Source: Streptomyces sp. NBC_01283 | GTDB lineage: Bacteria; Actinomycetota; Actinomycetes; Streptomycetales; Streptomycetaceae | NCBI RefSeq assembly: GCF_041435335.1 | Contig: NZ_CP108430.1 | Coordinates: forward strand, 8,776,001 to 8,840,000 | DNA: 64,000 nt | Direction of reading: 5' to 3' | In this document: piece by piece, positions 9,133 through 16,483 of the stretch | Position numbering within the stretch: position 1 is the first letter of the stretch | Layout of the letters: the number at the start of each line of letters is the position of its first letter | Position numbers and translations under genes: made by a program | Notes under the pieces: model-generated | What the model was told of the DNA's origin: nothing | Database searches by the model: none | What the model saw: only the letters and a program-made list of their open reading frames with translations

Positions 9133-9170
9133 TTTCACGCGGCACGGTGTGCTTCCTAGCGTGGTGCGCA
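9133..9170 (+). promoter_or_regulatory. Leaderless promoter of the EamA exporter gene
   Basis: TAGCGT at 9157-9162 fits the TANNNT -10 consensus and ends 7 nt before ATG 9170, the spacing of a leaderless transcript. TTTCAC at 9133-9138 is a weak -35 with an 18-nt spacer. No Shine-Dalgarno precedes the ATG. The divergent lysR start lies only 33 bp from the -35, so the LysR protein probably binds here. Confidence 0.5.
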
Positions 9171-10117
9171 TGACATCTCCCGCGCACCCCTCCGCAGGGC
9201 ACGCTTCCTCGACGCAGGATTCTGCCAAGGACCCCTCGGCCGGGGTGACGGGCCCGCCCGTCCTCCTGCGCCACGGCGCGGGGCGAGGCACTCTCACGGG
9301 CGTCGGCCTGGTGCTGGCCGGGACGGTGTCCGTCCAGTTCGGTTCCGCCTTCGCCGCGCTGTTGTTCCCCCGGGCCGGGGCGCTCGGGACGGTCGCGCTG
9401 CGGGTGACGTGCGCCGCGGTCCTGCTCCTCGCCGTCACCAGGCCCCGGCTGCGCGGGTACGCGCGCGCCGACTGGGCGGTGGTCGGCGGGTTCGGCCTGG
9501 CGCTCGGCGGCATGAACATCCTCTTCTACCAGGCGATCGACCGTATCCCGCTGGGCGCGGCGGTCACTCTGGAGGTGCTCGGCCCCCTGCTGCTCTCGGT
9601 CGCCACGTCACGCCGCGCCGCCAGCCTCCTGTGGGCCTCACTCGCGCTGGCCGGGGTCTACCTCCTCGGCAGGGGTGGCTTCGACCAGCTCAACGCCGCG
9701 GGCGTGGCCTTCGCCCTGGGCGCCGGGGCGATGTGGGCGGCGTACATCGTGCTCAACGCCCGTGCGGGCGCCCGCTTTCCGCGCCTGGACGGCCTGGCCA
9801 TCGCGATGGCCGTGGCCGCACTGGTCAGCCTGCCGCTGGGCATCGGCGCCTCGGGCGCGGCGCTCCTGGAACCAGGGGTACTCGCGCTGGGCCTGGTGAT
9901 CGCGGTCCTGAGCTCCGGAGTGCCCTACACCCTCGAACTCCTCGCACTGCGCCGACTGCCCGCGGCGACGTTCGCGGTCCTGACGAGCCTGGCACCGGCC
10001 GTGGCGGCGATGGCGGGCTACCTGATCCTCGACCAGGGCCTGTCACTGCCGCAGTGCGCCGCGATCGCACTGGTGGTCGCGGCGAGCATGGGCGCACTGC
10101 GCACGGGCAGGCGTTGA
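9170..10117 (+). CDS. EamA/DMT-superfamily transporter
   Basis: A 315-residue integral membrane protein with about ten hydrophobic helices in two EamA repeats (for example TGVGLVLAGTVSVQFGSAF near the start and LELLALRRLPAATFAVLTS near the end). The family (RhtA, YddG, PecM) mostly exports amino acids or small metabolites. The N-terminal 35 residues are hydrophilic. The gene faces a divergent LysR regulator, so inducible export is likely; the substrate is unknown. The start at 9170 is supported by the leaderless -10 box. Confidence 0.88.
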   Translation: MTSPAHPSAGHASSTQDSAKDPSAGVTGPPVLLRHGAGRGTLTGVGLVLAGTVSVQFGSAFAALLFPRAGALGTVALRVTCAAVLLLAVTRPRLRGYARADWAVVGGFGLALGGMNILFYQAIDRIPLGAAVTLEVLGPLLLSVATSRRAASLLWASLALAGVYLLGRGGFDQLNAAGVAFALGAGAMWAAYIVLNARAGARFPRLDGLAIAMAVAALVSLPLGIGASGAALLEPGVLALGLVIAVLSSGVPYTLELLALRRLPAATFAVLTSLAPAVAAMAGYLILDQGLSLPQCAAIALVVAASMGALRTGRR

Positions 10118-10126
10118 GCCGCGGAG

Positions 10127-10151
10127 GCGGCCCTGGGTGGTGGCGGGCCGC
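10127..10151. terminator. Short hairpin between convergent genes
   Basis: GCGGCCC at 10127-10133 pairs with GGGCCGC at 10145-10151 across an 11-nt loop, between the convergent EamA and SHOCT genes. No T-tract follows, which is common for Streptomyces terminators. Confidence 0.4.
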
Positions 10152-10547
10152 TCAGGCCAGCACCTTCTCCTTGGCCTTCTCGTACTCCTCCGTGGTGATG
10201 TCACCGCTCTTCTTCAGCTCGGCCAGTTTCGCCAGTTCATCGACGTGGTTGCCGCCCGGTCCCGGACCGGCCGCCTTCTGTACGTAGGCGCGGAACGCCT
10301 GCTCCTGTTCCTTGACCTGCGCCACATCGCGCTCGCTCATGCTGCGGCCGCGGGCGATCAGGTAGACGAAGACCCCGAGGAAGGGGAGGACCAGCACGAA
10401 GATGAGCCAGCCCGCCTTCCACCAGCCGTTGAGGGTGTGATCACGGAACAGGTCGGTGATCACCTTGAACAGCAGGAAGAACCACATGATCCACAGGAAG
10501 AGGTACAGCATCGTCAGGAACAGGTTCAGCAGCGGATAGTCGTCCAC
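10152..10547 (-). CDS. PLDc_N/SHOCT domain membrane protein
   Basis: About 131 residues. Two N-terminal membrane helices of the PLDc_N (phospholipase-D-nuclease N-terminal) type (LFLTMLYLFLWIMWFFLLF, then WLIFVLVLPFLGVFVYLIAR) are followed by a linker and a C-terminal SHOCT domain (VDELAKLAELKKSGDITTEEYEKAKEKVL). Proteins of this two-domain form are common in actinobacteria and of unknown function. GTG 10547 is preceded by AAAGGGG at good spacing; an ATG six codons upstream overlaps that site and is less likely. Single gene, convergent with the exporter. Confidence 0.85.
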   Translation of the reverse strand: MDDYPLLNLFLTMLYLFLWIMWFFLLFKVITDLFRDHTLNGWWKAGWLIFVLVLPFLGVFVYLIARGRSMSERDVAQVKEQEQAFRAYVQKAAGPGPGGNHVDELAKLAELKKSGDITTEEYEKAKEKVLA

Positions 10548-10655
10548 GGCGATTGCCCCTTTCACGGAGTCCGCGCGGTCGCGGAATCAAATCCGGTAGG
10601 TCAGGCATATCCCTGAAGGGGGCGTCCCGCCAGTCGGGCCGCGAGCCATTCGTGG

Positions 10656-11207
10656 CTAGGGGCCGAGACGGTACTCCGCGCGGTCCTGCCAGCGTGTGCC
10701 GTCCCAGGCGATGAGGTGTACCGCGTTCACACGGCAGCTCAGCGGCAACAGGGGCTCCAGCTCGGCCTGCAACGCGTCGTACGCGTCGTCCTGGGTCGCG
10801 GGGCCCTCACTGTTCGCGACGGTCAGATGCGGGGCGAGCGGCGGATCGAATATCCCCCGGTAGGGCACGGCCTCCGGCCAGCGCCCGGTGAGGTCCTTGG
10901 CCAGCGCCGTGACCGGGGCGTGCGGCCACGGGTCGAGATAGAGGACGCCGGGATAGCGGGCGAACTCGGCGAAGGTCAGGGTGAAGGCGTCGTGCCCGGC
11001 GAAGAGCGCGCCCAGTTCGCGGTGGGCCGCGGCGTCGAGGCGGCTCTCGTGCACGAAGGGGTAGAGCACCGTCACATGGGCCGGGAACCCCGCCCGGACC
11101 AGCGGGTCGGCCTCGGGCACCTTGATCGTGAGCGCGGTGTCCCCCGGCACGTCAGGCCACCCGCCCTCCGACGGTTCGGGCTCGGCGCACGCTTCATCGA
11201 CATTCAT
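10656..11207 (-). CDS. 2'-5' RNA ligase / 2H phosphoesterase family protein
   Basis: A 183-residue protein with the two HxT motifs of the 2H phosphoesterase fold: HVTVLYPF near residue 45 and HLTVAN near residue 130. The family includes 2'-5' RNA ligases and cyclic phosphodiesterases; the biological substrate is not predictable. ATG 11207 is taken as start because upstream in-frame sequence lacks family character. It is divergent from the ridA-like gene. Confidence 0.82.
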   Translation of the reverse strand: MNVDEACAEPEPSEGGWPDVPGDTALTIKVPEADPLVRAGFPAHVTVLYPFVHESRLDAAAHRELGALFAGHDAFTLTFAEFARYPGVLYLDPWPHAPVTALAKDLTGRWPEAVPYRGIFDPPLAPHLTVANSEGPATQDDAYDALQAELEPLLPLSCRVNAVHLIAWDGTRWQDRAEYRLGP

Positions 11208-11300
11208 CACGCGCCATGATCGCACCGGACGTGGACCGCCTCGCGAGGACCGCCTCCGTCCCGACGGAATGGGCGGGCCTCCGCGGGGGTTCGACCAGAC

Positions 11301-11705
11301 ATGACGAACGATCAGCGCACGATCACCAACCCGGCCACCCTCCACGACCCGACACCGTTCGGCTACAGCCACGCCGCCTCCGCACCCGGTCAACCCGTCT
11401 TCATCGGCGGCCAGTACGCCTCGGACCCCACCGGTACCCCTGTGCCGGGCGACTTCGCCGCCCAGGTGGACCTGGCCTTCGACAGGCTCCTGTCGGCCCT
11501 GGAGGGGGCCGGCCTCGGATACGAGCACGTGGTGCGCCTGGGCACCTTCGGCGTCGACCACGACCTGGACAAGCTGGAGACCCTGGGCAAGGCCCTGCAC
11601 GCCCGCTTCGGAGACCGGCTCCCCGCGCAGACGCTGAGCGGTGTGGTCTCTCTCGCGCTGCCGGGGATGCTGTTCGAGGTGGACGCGGTGGCGGTGCGGC
11701 CGTAG
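11301..11705 (+). CDS. RidA (YjgF/YER057c/UK114) family protein lacking the catalytic Arg
   Basis: A 134-residue RidA-family protein covering the whole domain (FIGGQYASDPTGTPVPGDFA, then VVRLGTFGVDHDLDKLETLG). True RidA imine deaminases need an Arg in the ARSCVEVARLP-like segment; here the equivalent segment reads PAQTLSGVVSLALPG with Gln in place of the Arg. The protein therefore probably belongs to a Rid subfamily with a different or no deaminase activity. It sits 57 nt before an isochorismatase-like gene, a frequent pairing in amide or imine catabolism, and may be co-transcribed with it. Confidence 0.85.
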   Translation: MTNDQRTITNPATLHDPTPFGYSHAASAPGQPVFIGGQYASDPTGTPVPGDFAAQVDLAFDRLLSALEGAGLGYEHVVRLGTFGVDHDLDKLETLGKALHARFGDRLPAQTLSGVVSLALPGMLFEVDAVAVRP

Positions 11706-11761
11706 CGGTTCCCCGGGGGAAGGGATGCCAGGAGATGCCGAGTGAAGAAGGGACCACACGC

Positions 11762-12340
11762 ATGGCGAACAGTGACAGTGCCCTCCTCGTGATGGATGTC
11801 CAGCGCGAGATCGTGGATCTCGCCGACGACGGCTCGGGGTACCTGCCCCGCCTGCGCCGGGCGATCGACGGTGCCCGCGCGGCCGGTATCCCCGTGATCT
11901 ACGCGGCCATCGCGTTACGGCCGGGCTATCCGGACGTCAGCACCCGCAACAAGGCGCTCACCGCCGTCGTGCGGGCGGGCCTGCACGTCGAGGGCGAGCC
12001 CGGCACCGACATCCACCCGGACATCGCGCCCCGGCCGGGCGACACCGTCATCACCAAGCGGCGCGGGAGCGCGTTCTCGGGCAGTGACCTGGACCTGGTG
12101 CTCAGGGCGCGCGACATCAACAATCTCGTTCTCACCGGCATCGCCACCAGCGGCGTGGTGCTGCACACCGCGTGCCACGCGAACGACACGGACCTCGGTC
12201 TCACCGTCCTGTCGGACGCCTGCCTGGACCTGGACCCCGAGGTGCACGAGTTCCTGATCGGGAAGCTGCTCCCGCAGTGGGCGGAAGTCGTCACCGTCGA
12301 GGACTGGCTCAAAGCCATCGCGACGCAGACGCAGACGTAG
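11762..12340 (+). CDS. Isochorismatase-like hydrolase with a TTA codon
   Basis: A 192-residue isochorismatase-fold protein. The Asp of the triad is in LLVMDVQREIV and the Lys in VITKRRGSAF. Where cysteine hydrolases have Cys, this protein has GIATSGVVLHTA with Val, so it is not a normal nicotinamidase-type amidase and may act like the Cys-free isochorismatases. Codon 52 (11915-11917) is TTA, so translation depends on bldA tRNA. GAAGAAGGGA upstream acts as ribosome binding site for ATG 11762. The C-terminus ends in a short ACG/CAG codon repeat. Likely an operon with the RidA-family gene. Confidence 0.82.
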   Translation: MANSDSALLVMDVQREIVDLADDGSGYLPRLRRAIDGARAAGIPVIYAAIALRPGYPDVSTRNKALTAVVRAGLHVEGEPGTDIHPDIAPRPGDTVITKRRGSAFSGSDLDLVLRARDINNLVLTGIATSGVVLHTACHANDTDLGLTVLSDACLDLDPEVHEFLIGKLLPQWAEVVTVEDWLKAIATQTQT

Positions 12341-12403
12341 ACGTAGACGTAGGCGTGACACAGACGCCGACGCGGCAGCGCCGCCTGCGCACACCCCGAC
12401 GGT

Positions 12404-12724
12404 TCAGACCTCGGTGACGGCCGTCAGCACGACGGCCGAGTCGTCCAGCGCGGTCAGTCCGTGGCGCTCGTGCGGGACGGGCGCGAACTCGCCCTCACCC
12501 AGTTCGAGCGTGTCGCTCCCCATGGTGAGTCCGACCCGGCCGCGCAGGACGAACAGGGTCGCGGCCGTAGGAGTGTCGTGCTCACTCAGCTCGGTTCCGG
12601 TGGTGAGCACGATGAGGCTCTGCCGCAGCGGACCGTCGTGCAGGAGCAGCTCGGCGCTGCGCCCGTGCGCGGCGGTGCGGGCCTTGTCGAGGTGCTCTGT
12701 GACGAGGGCGTAGAGGTCGGCCAC
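12404..12724 (-). CDS. Small cupin protein
   Basis: A 106-residue single-domain cupin. The second half shows the cupin barrel pattern (LFVLRGRVGLTMGSDTLELGEGEFAPVPHERHGL), with the His of HERHGL in the usual second cupin motif. GTG 12724 is supported by AAGGGA 9 nt upstream. Small cupins of this sort are often stress-linked or regulatory; metal ligands in motif 1 are incomplete, so an enzymatic role is uncertain. It is divergent from the EEP nuclease gene. Confidence 0.75.
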   Translation of the reverse strand: MADLYALVTEHLDKARTAAHGRSAELLLHDGPLRQSLIVLTTGTELSEHDTPTAATLFVLRGRVGLTMGSDTLELGEGEFAPVPHERHGLTALDDSAVVLTAVTEV

Positions 12725-12915
12725 GGCAGGTCCCTTCGGCGAAGAGCGGACGCACGGATGCGGGCACGCGCCCCCAGCCTTCCCGCTGCCCGCGTGAGCC
12801 GCATCCGGCCGCCGGAACCTGATCACCCGATGGCGGCGTCCTACCCGCCACTACCAGCCATGCCGCGCTCACGTCCGGGGGAGGGCGGGCGAGACGCGGA
12901 AGACGGGGGCGCGAA

Positions 12916-13953
12916 GTGGAGCGGGCGGACAGCGGCACGGTGCCGGGGACGCGGATGGCACGCCTGCGGCGGTGGCTCGGGCGCCGTGCCTGGCTGCGGT
13001 GGGGACGGGAGACGACAGGCCGGTCGCCCTGGGCACGCGGTCGGATCCTCGCGGCGCTCGCCGTCCTGACCGCCTGCCTGCTGGCGTTCCACTCCGCCGT
13101 GCCCAACACCGTCGGCCGCTTCGGCAGCCTCCTTGAGACGTTTCTGCCCTGGCTCGGCCTGGCCGTTCCCCTGCTGCTCGTCCTGGCCCTGCTGCGCCGG
13201 TCGGCCACCGCACTGGTGGCCCTGCTGCTGCCCGTCGCCGTCTGGGGGAGCCTCTTCGGCGGGCGGGTGGCCGCCGGGGACGGCGGCGCTCACGACGTCA
13301 CGGCCGTCCAGCACAACGTCAGCGACGTGAACGCCGACCCTGCGGGCACCGCCCGCACCCTGAGGGACTCCGGGCCCGACCTCATCGCCCTGGAGGAGCT
13401 GACGCCGACCGCGCTGCCGGTGTACGAGAGGGAACTGGCGCCGGAGTATCCCCACCGGGTCGTGCGAGGCACGGTCGGGCTCTGGTCGAAGCATCCGCTG
13501 ACGGAGGTCGGGGCGGTGGACATCAGGCCGGAGGGGGTCGGGGACGGCTGGAACCGCGGGGTGCGGGCGACGGCCCGTACGCCATGGGGCGATGTCGCGG
13601 TGTACGTGGCCCATCTGCCCTCGGTGCGCGTCCGATCGCACGGCTTCAGTTCCGGACGCCGGGACGAGAGCGCGGGCCTGCTGGGCGCTGTCCTGGCCGC
13701 CGAGAAGCTGGAGAAGGTGATTCTCCTCGGCGACTTCAACGGCACGGTGGACGACCGCGGCCTCGACCCGGTGACCACACGGGTGGACTCGGTGGGACGG
13801 GACCACTTCGCCTTCAGCTGGCCGGCCGCCTTCCCCGTCTCCAGGATCGACCACGTGATGACCCGCTCGGGGACCGTCACCCACGTCCGCACGCTGCCCG
13901 CCACCGGCAGCGACCACCTGCCCGTCGCCGCCCGCATCACGCTCGACCCCTGA
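12916..13953 (+). CDS. Membrane-anchored endonuclease/exonuclease/phosphatase (EEP) family protein
   Basis: A 345-residue protein. Three hydrophobic helices occupy residues ~43-120 (ILAALAVLTACLLAF, LGLAVPLLLVLALL, LVALLLPVAVWGSLF). The following EEP domain has the expected motifs: QHNVSD (metal Asn), DLIALEEL (metal Glu), ILLGDFNGTVDD (Asp/Asn) and TGSDHLPV (catalytic Asp-His). The domain is predicted to face outward. The overall plan is common in Streptomyces and of unknown substrate (DNA, sphingolipid or phosphoinositide-type phosphodiester). GTG 12916 follows a GA-rich site. Confidence 0.85.
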   Translation: MERADSGTVPGTRMARLRRWLGRRAWLRWGRETTGRSPWARGRILAALAVLTACLLAFHSAVPNTVGRFGSLLETFLPWLGLAVPLLLVLALLRRSATALVALLLPVAVWGSLFGGRVAAGDGGAHDVTAVQHNVSDVNADPAGTARTLRDSGPDLIALEELTPTALPVYERELAPEYPHRVVRGTVGLWSKHPLTEVGAVDIRPEGVGDGWNRGVRATARTPWGDVAVYVAHLPSVRVRSHGFSSGRRDESAGLLGAVLAAEKLEKVILLGDFNGTVDDRGLDPVTTRVDSVGRDHFAFSWPAAFPVSRIDHVMTRSGTVTHVRTLPATGSDHLPVAARITLDP

Positions 13954-14041
13954 TCCTTGGCGCTCGTCTCTGACGAAACTCGCTGTCGCTGCCCCATGCG
14001 TCACCATGAGGGCTTCGACCGTCGGTGGAGGGGATGTTGGG

Positions 14042-14512
14042 ATGGGGTACGACCTGCGGGCAGTGCTCGGTGGCGAGGAGGTGCTGCGGGCCGGGGCACG
14101 GAAGCTGCCCGCCGCCCGGCTCGTCCCGATCGGGCAGGGGCTGTCACTGATGCCGATGACGGACGAACTCTTCGACTCCGTCGCGGACGGCGGCGACGAT
14201 CGCGCCCTGGACTTCTGGCGACTGCCGGCAGGGTTCGCGAAATCCCTCGCCGACTGGTCGACTGCCGGTCCGTTGGCCTACGTAGAGGCCGAGTACTTCG
14301 GCGGCGCCGGCGAGCAGACGGCCGTCGTCTGGGCCGGCGACGTCATCGCGCTGGGCCCGCTCCACGAGCCGGAGGGCCGGCCCACCCTGCCCGAGGGCAG
14401 CCCGATCTCCCAGGCCTTGCGGCGACTGGGCGCGGTGGCGGGCGCCGGGCAGGACGAGTTCACGGCCGTGGGCCTTGACCGGCATCGCAGCGTCGAGGAT
14501 TGGGTCGCTTGA
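14042..14512 (+). CDS. Hypothetical protein
   Basis: A 156-residue soluble protein of unknown function. The start at 14042 is preceded by GGAGGGG at good distance. The middle contains YVEAEYFGGAGEQTAVVW followed by a short acidic and proline-bearing tail; the pattern resembles small Streptomyces proteins of unknown role that accompany toxin-immunity or SMI1-like loci, but I see no diagnostic motif. Third-position GC is typical, so it looks native. Confidence 0.7.
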   Translation: MGYDLRAVLGGEEVLRAGARKLPAARLVPIGQGLSLMPMTDELFDSVADGGDDRALDFWRLPAGFAKSLADWSTAGPLAYVEAEYFGGAGEQTAVVWAGDVIALGPLHEPEGRPTLPEGSPISQALRRLGAVAGAGQDEFTAVGLDRHRSVEDWVA

Positions 14513-14687
14513 GCGGCTGAAGCCCGTCGCGCGCGAGGCCGGTTCGTCGCCACGGCTCACCGCATCCTTTCGAACTCCCTCTGCACATCGGTATGTTGAA
14601 GCCGTCTCTTTCTCGCGTTGGGGGAGGACGCCCGGGCGGGCCGTCATTCGGCGGTCGCACGGGCGCCCGTAACCGAGAGGAGGAGAC

Positions 14688-14813
14688 ATGACAGAGCGCA
14701 CGTCGTCCAAAGGGACAGAGGTGGGGCGGGATCTGGCGACACGCATCACGGCGGCCCTGGTGGGCCGTGCCCTTTGGGCGGTGATCGTGGAACTGTTCCG
14801 GCGCGACCTCTGA
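14688..14813 (+). CDS. Small ORF, 41 residues, strong ribosome binding site
   Basis: ATG 14688 is preceded by GAGAGGAGGAGAC, one of the best ribosome binding sites in the window. The 41-residue product starts polar (MTERTSSKGTEVGRD) and continues with an amphipathic or hydrophobic helix (ITAALVGRALWAVIVELF) ending in Arg-Arg-Asp-Leu. It could be a membrane-associated microprotein. A perfect 12-bp hairpin follows 28 nt after the stop. Confidence 0.55.
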   Translation: MTERTSSKGTEVGRDLATRITAALVGRALWAVIVELFRRDL

Positions 14814-14841
14814 GGGTCTGCATGGCCCTGGGCAGCGTTCA

Positions 14842-14874
14842 GCGCCCCTTGGCGGTCCCCATGCCAAGGGGCGC
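14842..14874. terminator. Bidirectional terminator hairpin
   Basis: GCGCCCCTTGGC (14842-14853) and GCCAAGGGGCGC (14863-14874) form a perfect 12-bp stem with a 9-nt loop. It lies between the small ORF and the 3' end of the convergent aldehyde dehydrogenase gene. Confidence 0.75.
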
Positions 14875-14915
14875 CGCACTGCCCGGCCACGCGCCGCTTC
14901 CCGTTCGTCTTTCGG

Positions 14916-16448
14916 CTAGAGGAAGCTGACGTTCTGGGCGAGGGCGAGGCGGCCCGAGTAGTTGATGGTGTTGGTGGCCGGGCGCATGTATGCGCGCCAC
15001 GCGTCCGAGCCGGACTCGCGACCGCCGCCCGTCTCCTTCTCGCCGCCGAACGCGCCCCCGATCTCGGCGCCGGACGTCCCGATGTTCACGTTGGCGATGC
15101 CGCAGTCGGAGCCCTCGGAGGACAGGAAGAGCTCGGCCTCCTGCTGGTCGCGGGTGAAGATGCTGGAGGACAGTCCCTGCGGGACGCCGTTGTGCAGCGC
15201 GATGGCCTCCTCCAGGGTGTCGTACGTGAGCACGTACAGGATGGGGGCGAAGGTCTCCTGGCGTACGACGTCGGTCTGTTCGTCGACACGGACCACGACC
15301 GGCTCCGCGTAAGCGGCCCGCGGCGCCGCGTCCGCAAGGCGCCTGTTGCCCCCGGCGAGGATCTTGCCGCCCTGCGCCTGCACGCGGCTGAGCGCGTCCT
15401 GCATGCCGTCGAGGGCGGCAGGGGTGATGAGCGGGCCGACGAGCGTGTTCTCGTCGAACGGGTCGCCGATGGGGAGCTTGGTGTACGCGGCAGTCAGGCG
15501 CGCGACCAGAGTGTCGGCGATGTCGCGGTGGACGATGAGGCGGCGCAGCGTGGTGCACCGCTGGCCCGCCGTGCCCGCCGCGGCGAAGACGATGCCCTGC
15601 ACCGCGAGGTCGAGGTCGGCCGACGGTGCCACGACCGCGGCGTTGTTGCCGCCGAGTTCGAGCAGGCTGCGCCCGAACCGGGCCGCCACCCGGGGGCCGA
15701 CCTCGCGGCCCATGCGGGTGGATCCGGTGGCGCTGACGAGCGCGACGCCCGGGTCGTCGACAAGCCGCTCGCCCACCGTGCGGTCGCCGAGCAGCAGACG
15801 GTGAACGTCGCGGGGGGCTCCGGCCTCCTCCGCGGCCCGGGCCAGCAGCCGGTCGCAGGCCAGCGAGATCAGCGGGGTGAGCTCGGACGGCTTCCAGACC
15901 ACGGTGTCCCCGCAGGCCAGCGCCACCGCGGTGTTCCACGACCAGACCGCGGCCGGGAAGTTGAACGCGGAGATCACTCCGACCACGCCCAGTGGATGCC
16001 AGGTCTCGGCGAGACGGTGCCCGGGGCGTTCGGAGGCGATGGTGCGGCCGTAGAGCTGACGCGAGAGGCCGACCGCGAAGTCACAGATGTCGATCATCTC
16101 CTGGACCTCGCCCAGCGCCTCGGAGCGGATCTTGCCGGCCTCGATGGTGATCAGGTCGGCCAGGTCGCTCTTGTGGTCGCGCAGCAACTCGCCCAGACGG
16201 CGGACGAGTTCACCCCGGCGCGGGGCCGGTGTGGTGCGCCAGGCCAGGAACGCCTCGCGGGCAGCGGCGACGGCGTATTCGGCGTCGGCTGCGGTCGACG
16301 CGGTCAGACCGAAGAGGTCCTCGCCCGTGATGGGCGTACGCGCCTGGAAGTCGGCGCCCTCCGGGAGGGGCACGCCGATGCGCCGCAAACTCGCGCGGGC
16401 ACGGGTGCGCAGGTCGTCGGTGGTGGGCAGAGCGGTGGTGCCGTTCAT
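14916..16448 (-). CDS. amaB: Alpha-aminoadipic semialdehyde dehydrogenase (ALDH7 type), AmaB
   Basis: A 510-residue aldehyde dehydrogenase of the ALDH7A1/AmaB group. It shows the catalytic Cys in TAGQRCTTLRRL, the Glu in LELGGNNAAV and the substrate-pocket FNFPAAVWSWNTA. ALDH7/AmaB oxidises 2-aminoadipate 6-semialdehyde (in equilibrium with piperideine-6-carboxylate) to 2-aminoadipate using NAD(P)+. The gene lies 35 nt downstream of hglS and close to amaA, the same set as the Pseudomonas putida D-lysine/pipecolate pathway, which makes this assignment firmer than for a lone ALDH. ATG 16448 follows CAGGGAG. Confidence 0.88.
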   Translation of the reverse strand: MNGTTALPTTDDLRTRARASLRRIGVPLPEGADFQARTPITGEDLFGLTASTAADAEYAVAAAREAFLAWRTTPAPRRGELVRRLGELLRDHKSDLADLITIEAGKIRSEALGEVQEMIDICDFAVGLSRQLYGRTIASERPGHRLAETWHPLGVVGVISAFNFPAAVWSWNTAVALACGDTVVWKPSELTPLISLACDRLLARAAEEAGAPRDVHRLLLGDRTVGERLVDDPGVALVSATGSTRMGREVGPRVAARFGRSLLELGGNNAAVVAPSADLDLAVQGIVFAAAGTAGQRCTTLRRLIVHRDIADTLVARLTAAYTKLPIGDPFDENTLVGPLITPAALDGMQDALSRVQAQGGKILAGGNRRLADAAPRAAYAEPVVVRVDEQTDVVRQETFAPILYVLTYDTLEEAIALHNGVPQGLSSSIFTRDQQEAELFLSSEGSDCGIANVNIGTSGAEIGGAFGGEKETGGGRESGSDAWRAYMRPATNTINYSGRLALAQNVSFL

Positions 16449-16483
16449 GGCGCTCCCTGGGTGAGGTGTGCGGGCGGGGAGGG

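Noticed and set aside
12310..12380. GACGCA/GACGTA hexamer repetition at the end of the isochorismatase-like gene
   Set aside because: Only a few imperfect units; read as a low-complexity C-terminus, not a defined repeat element.
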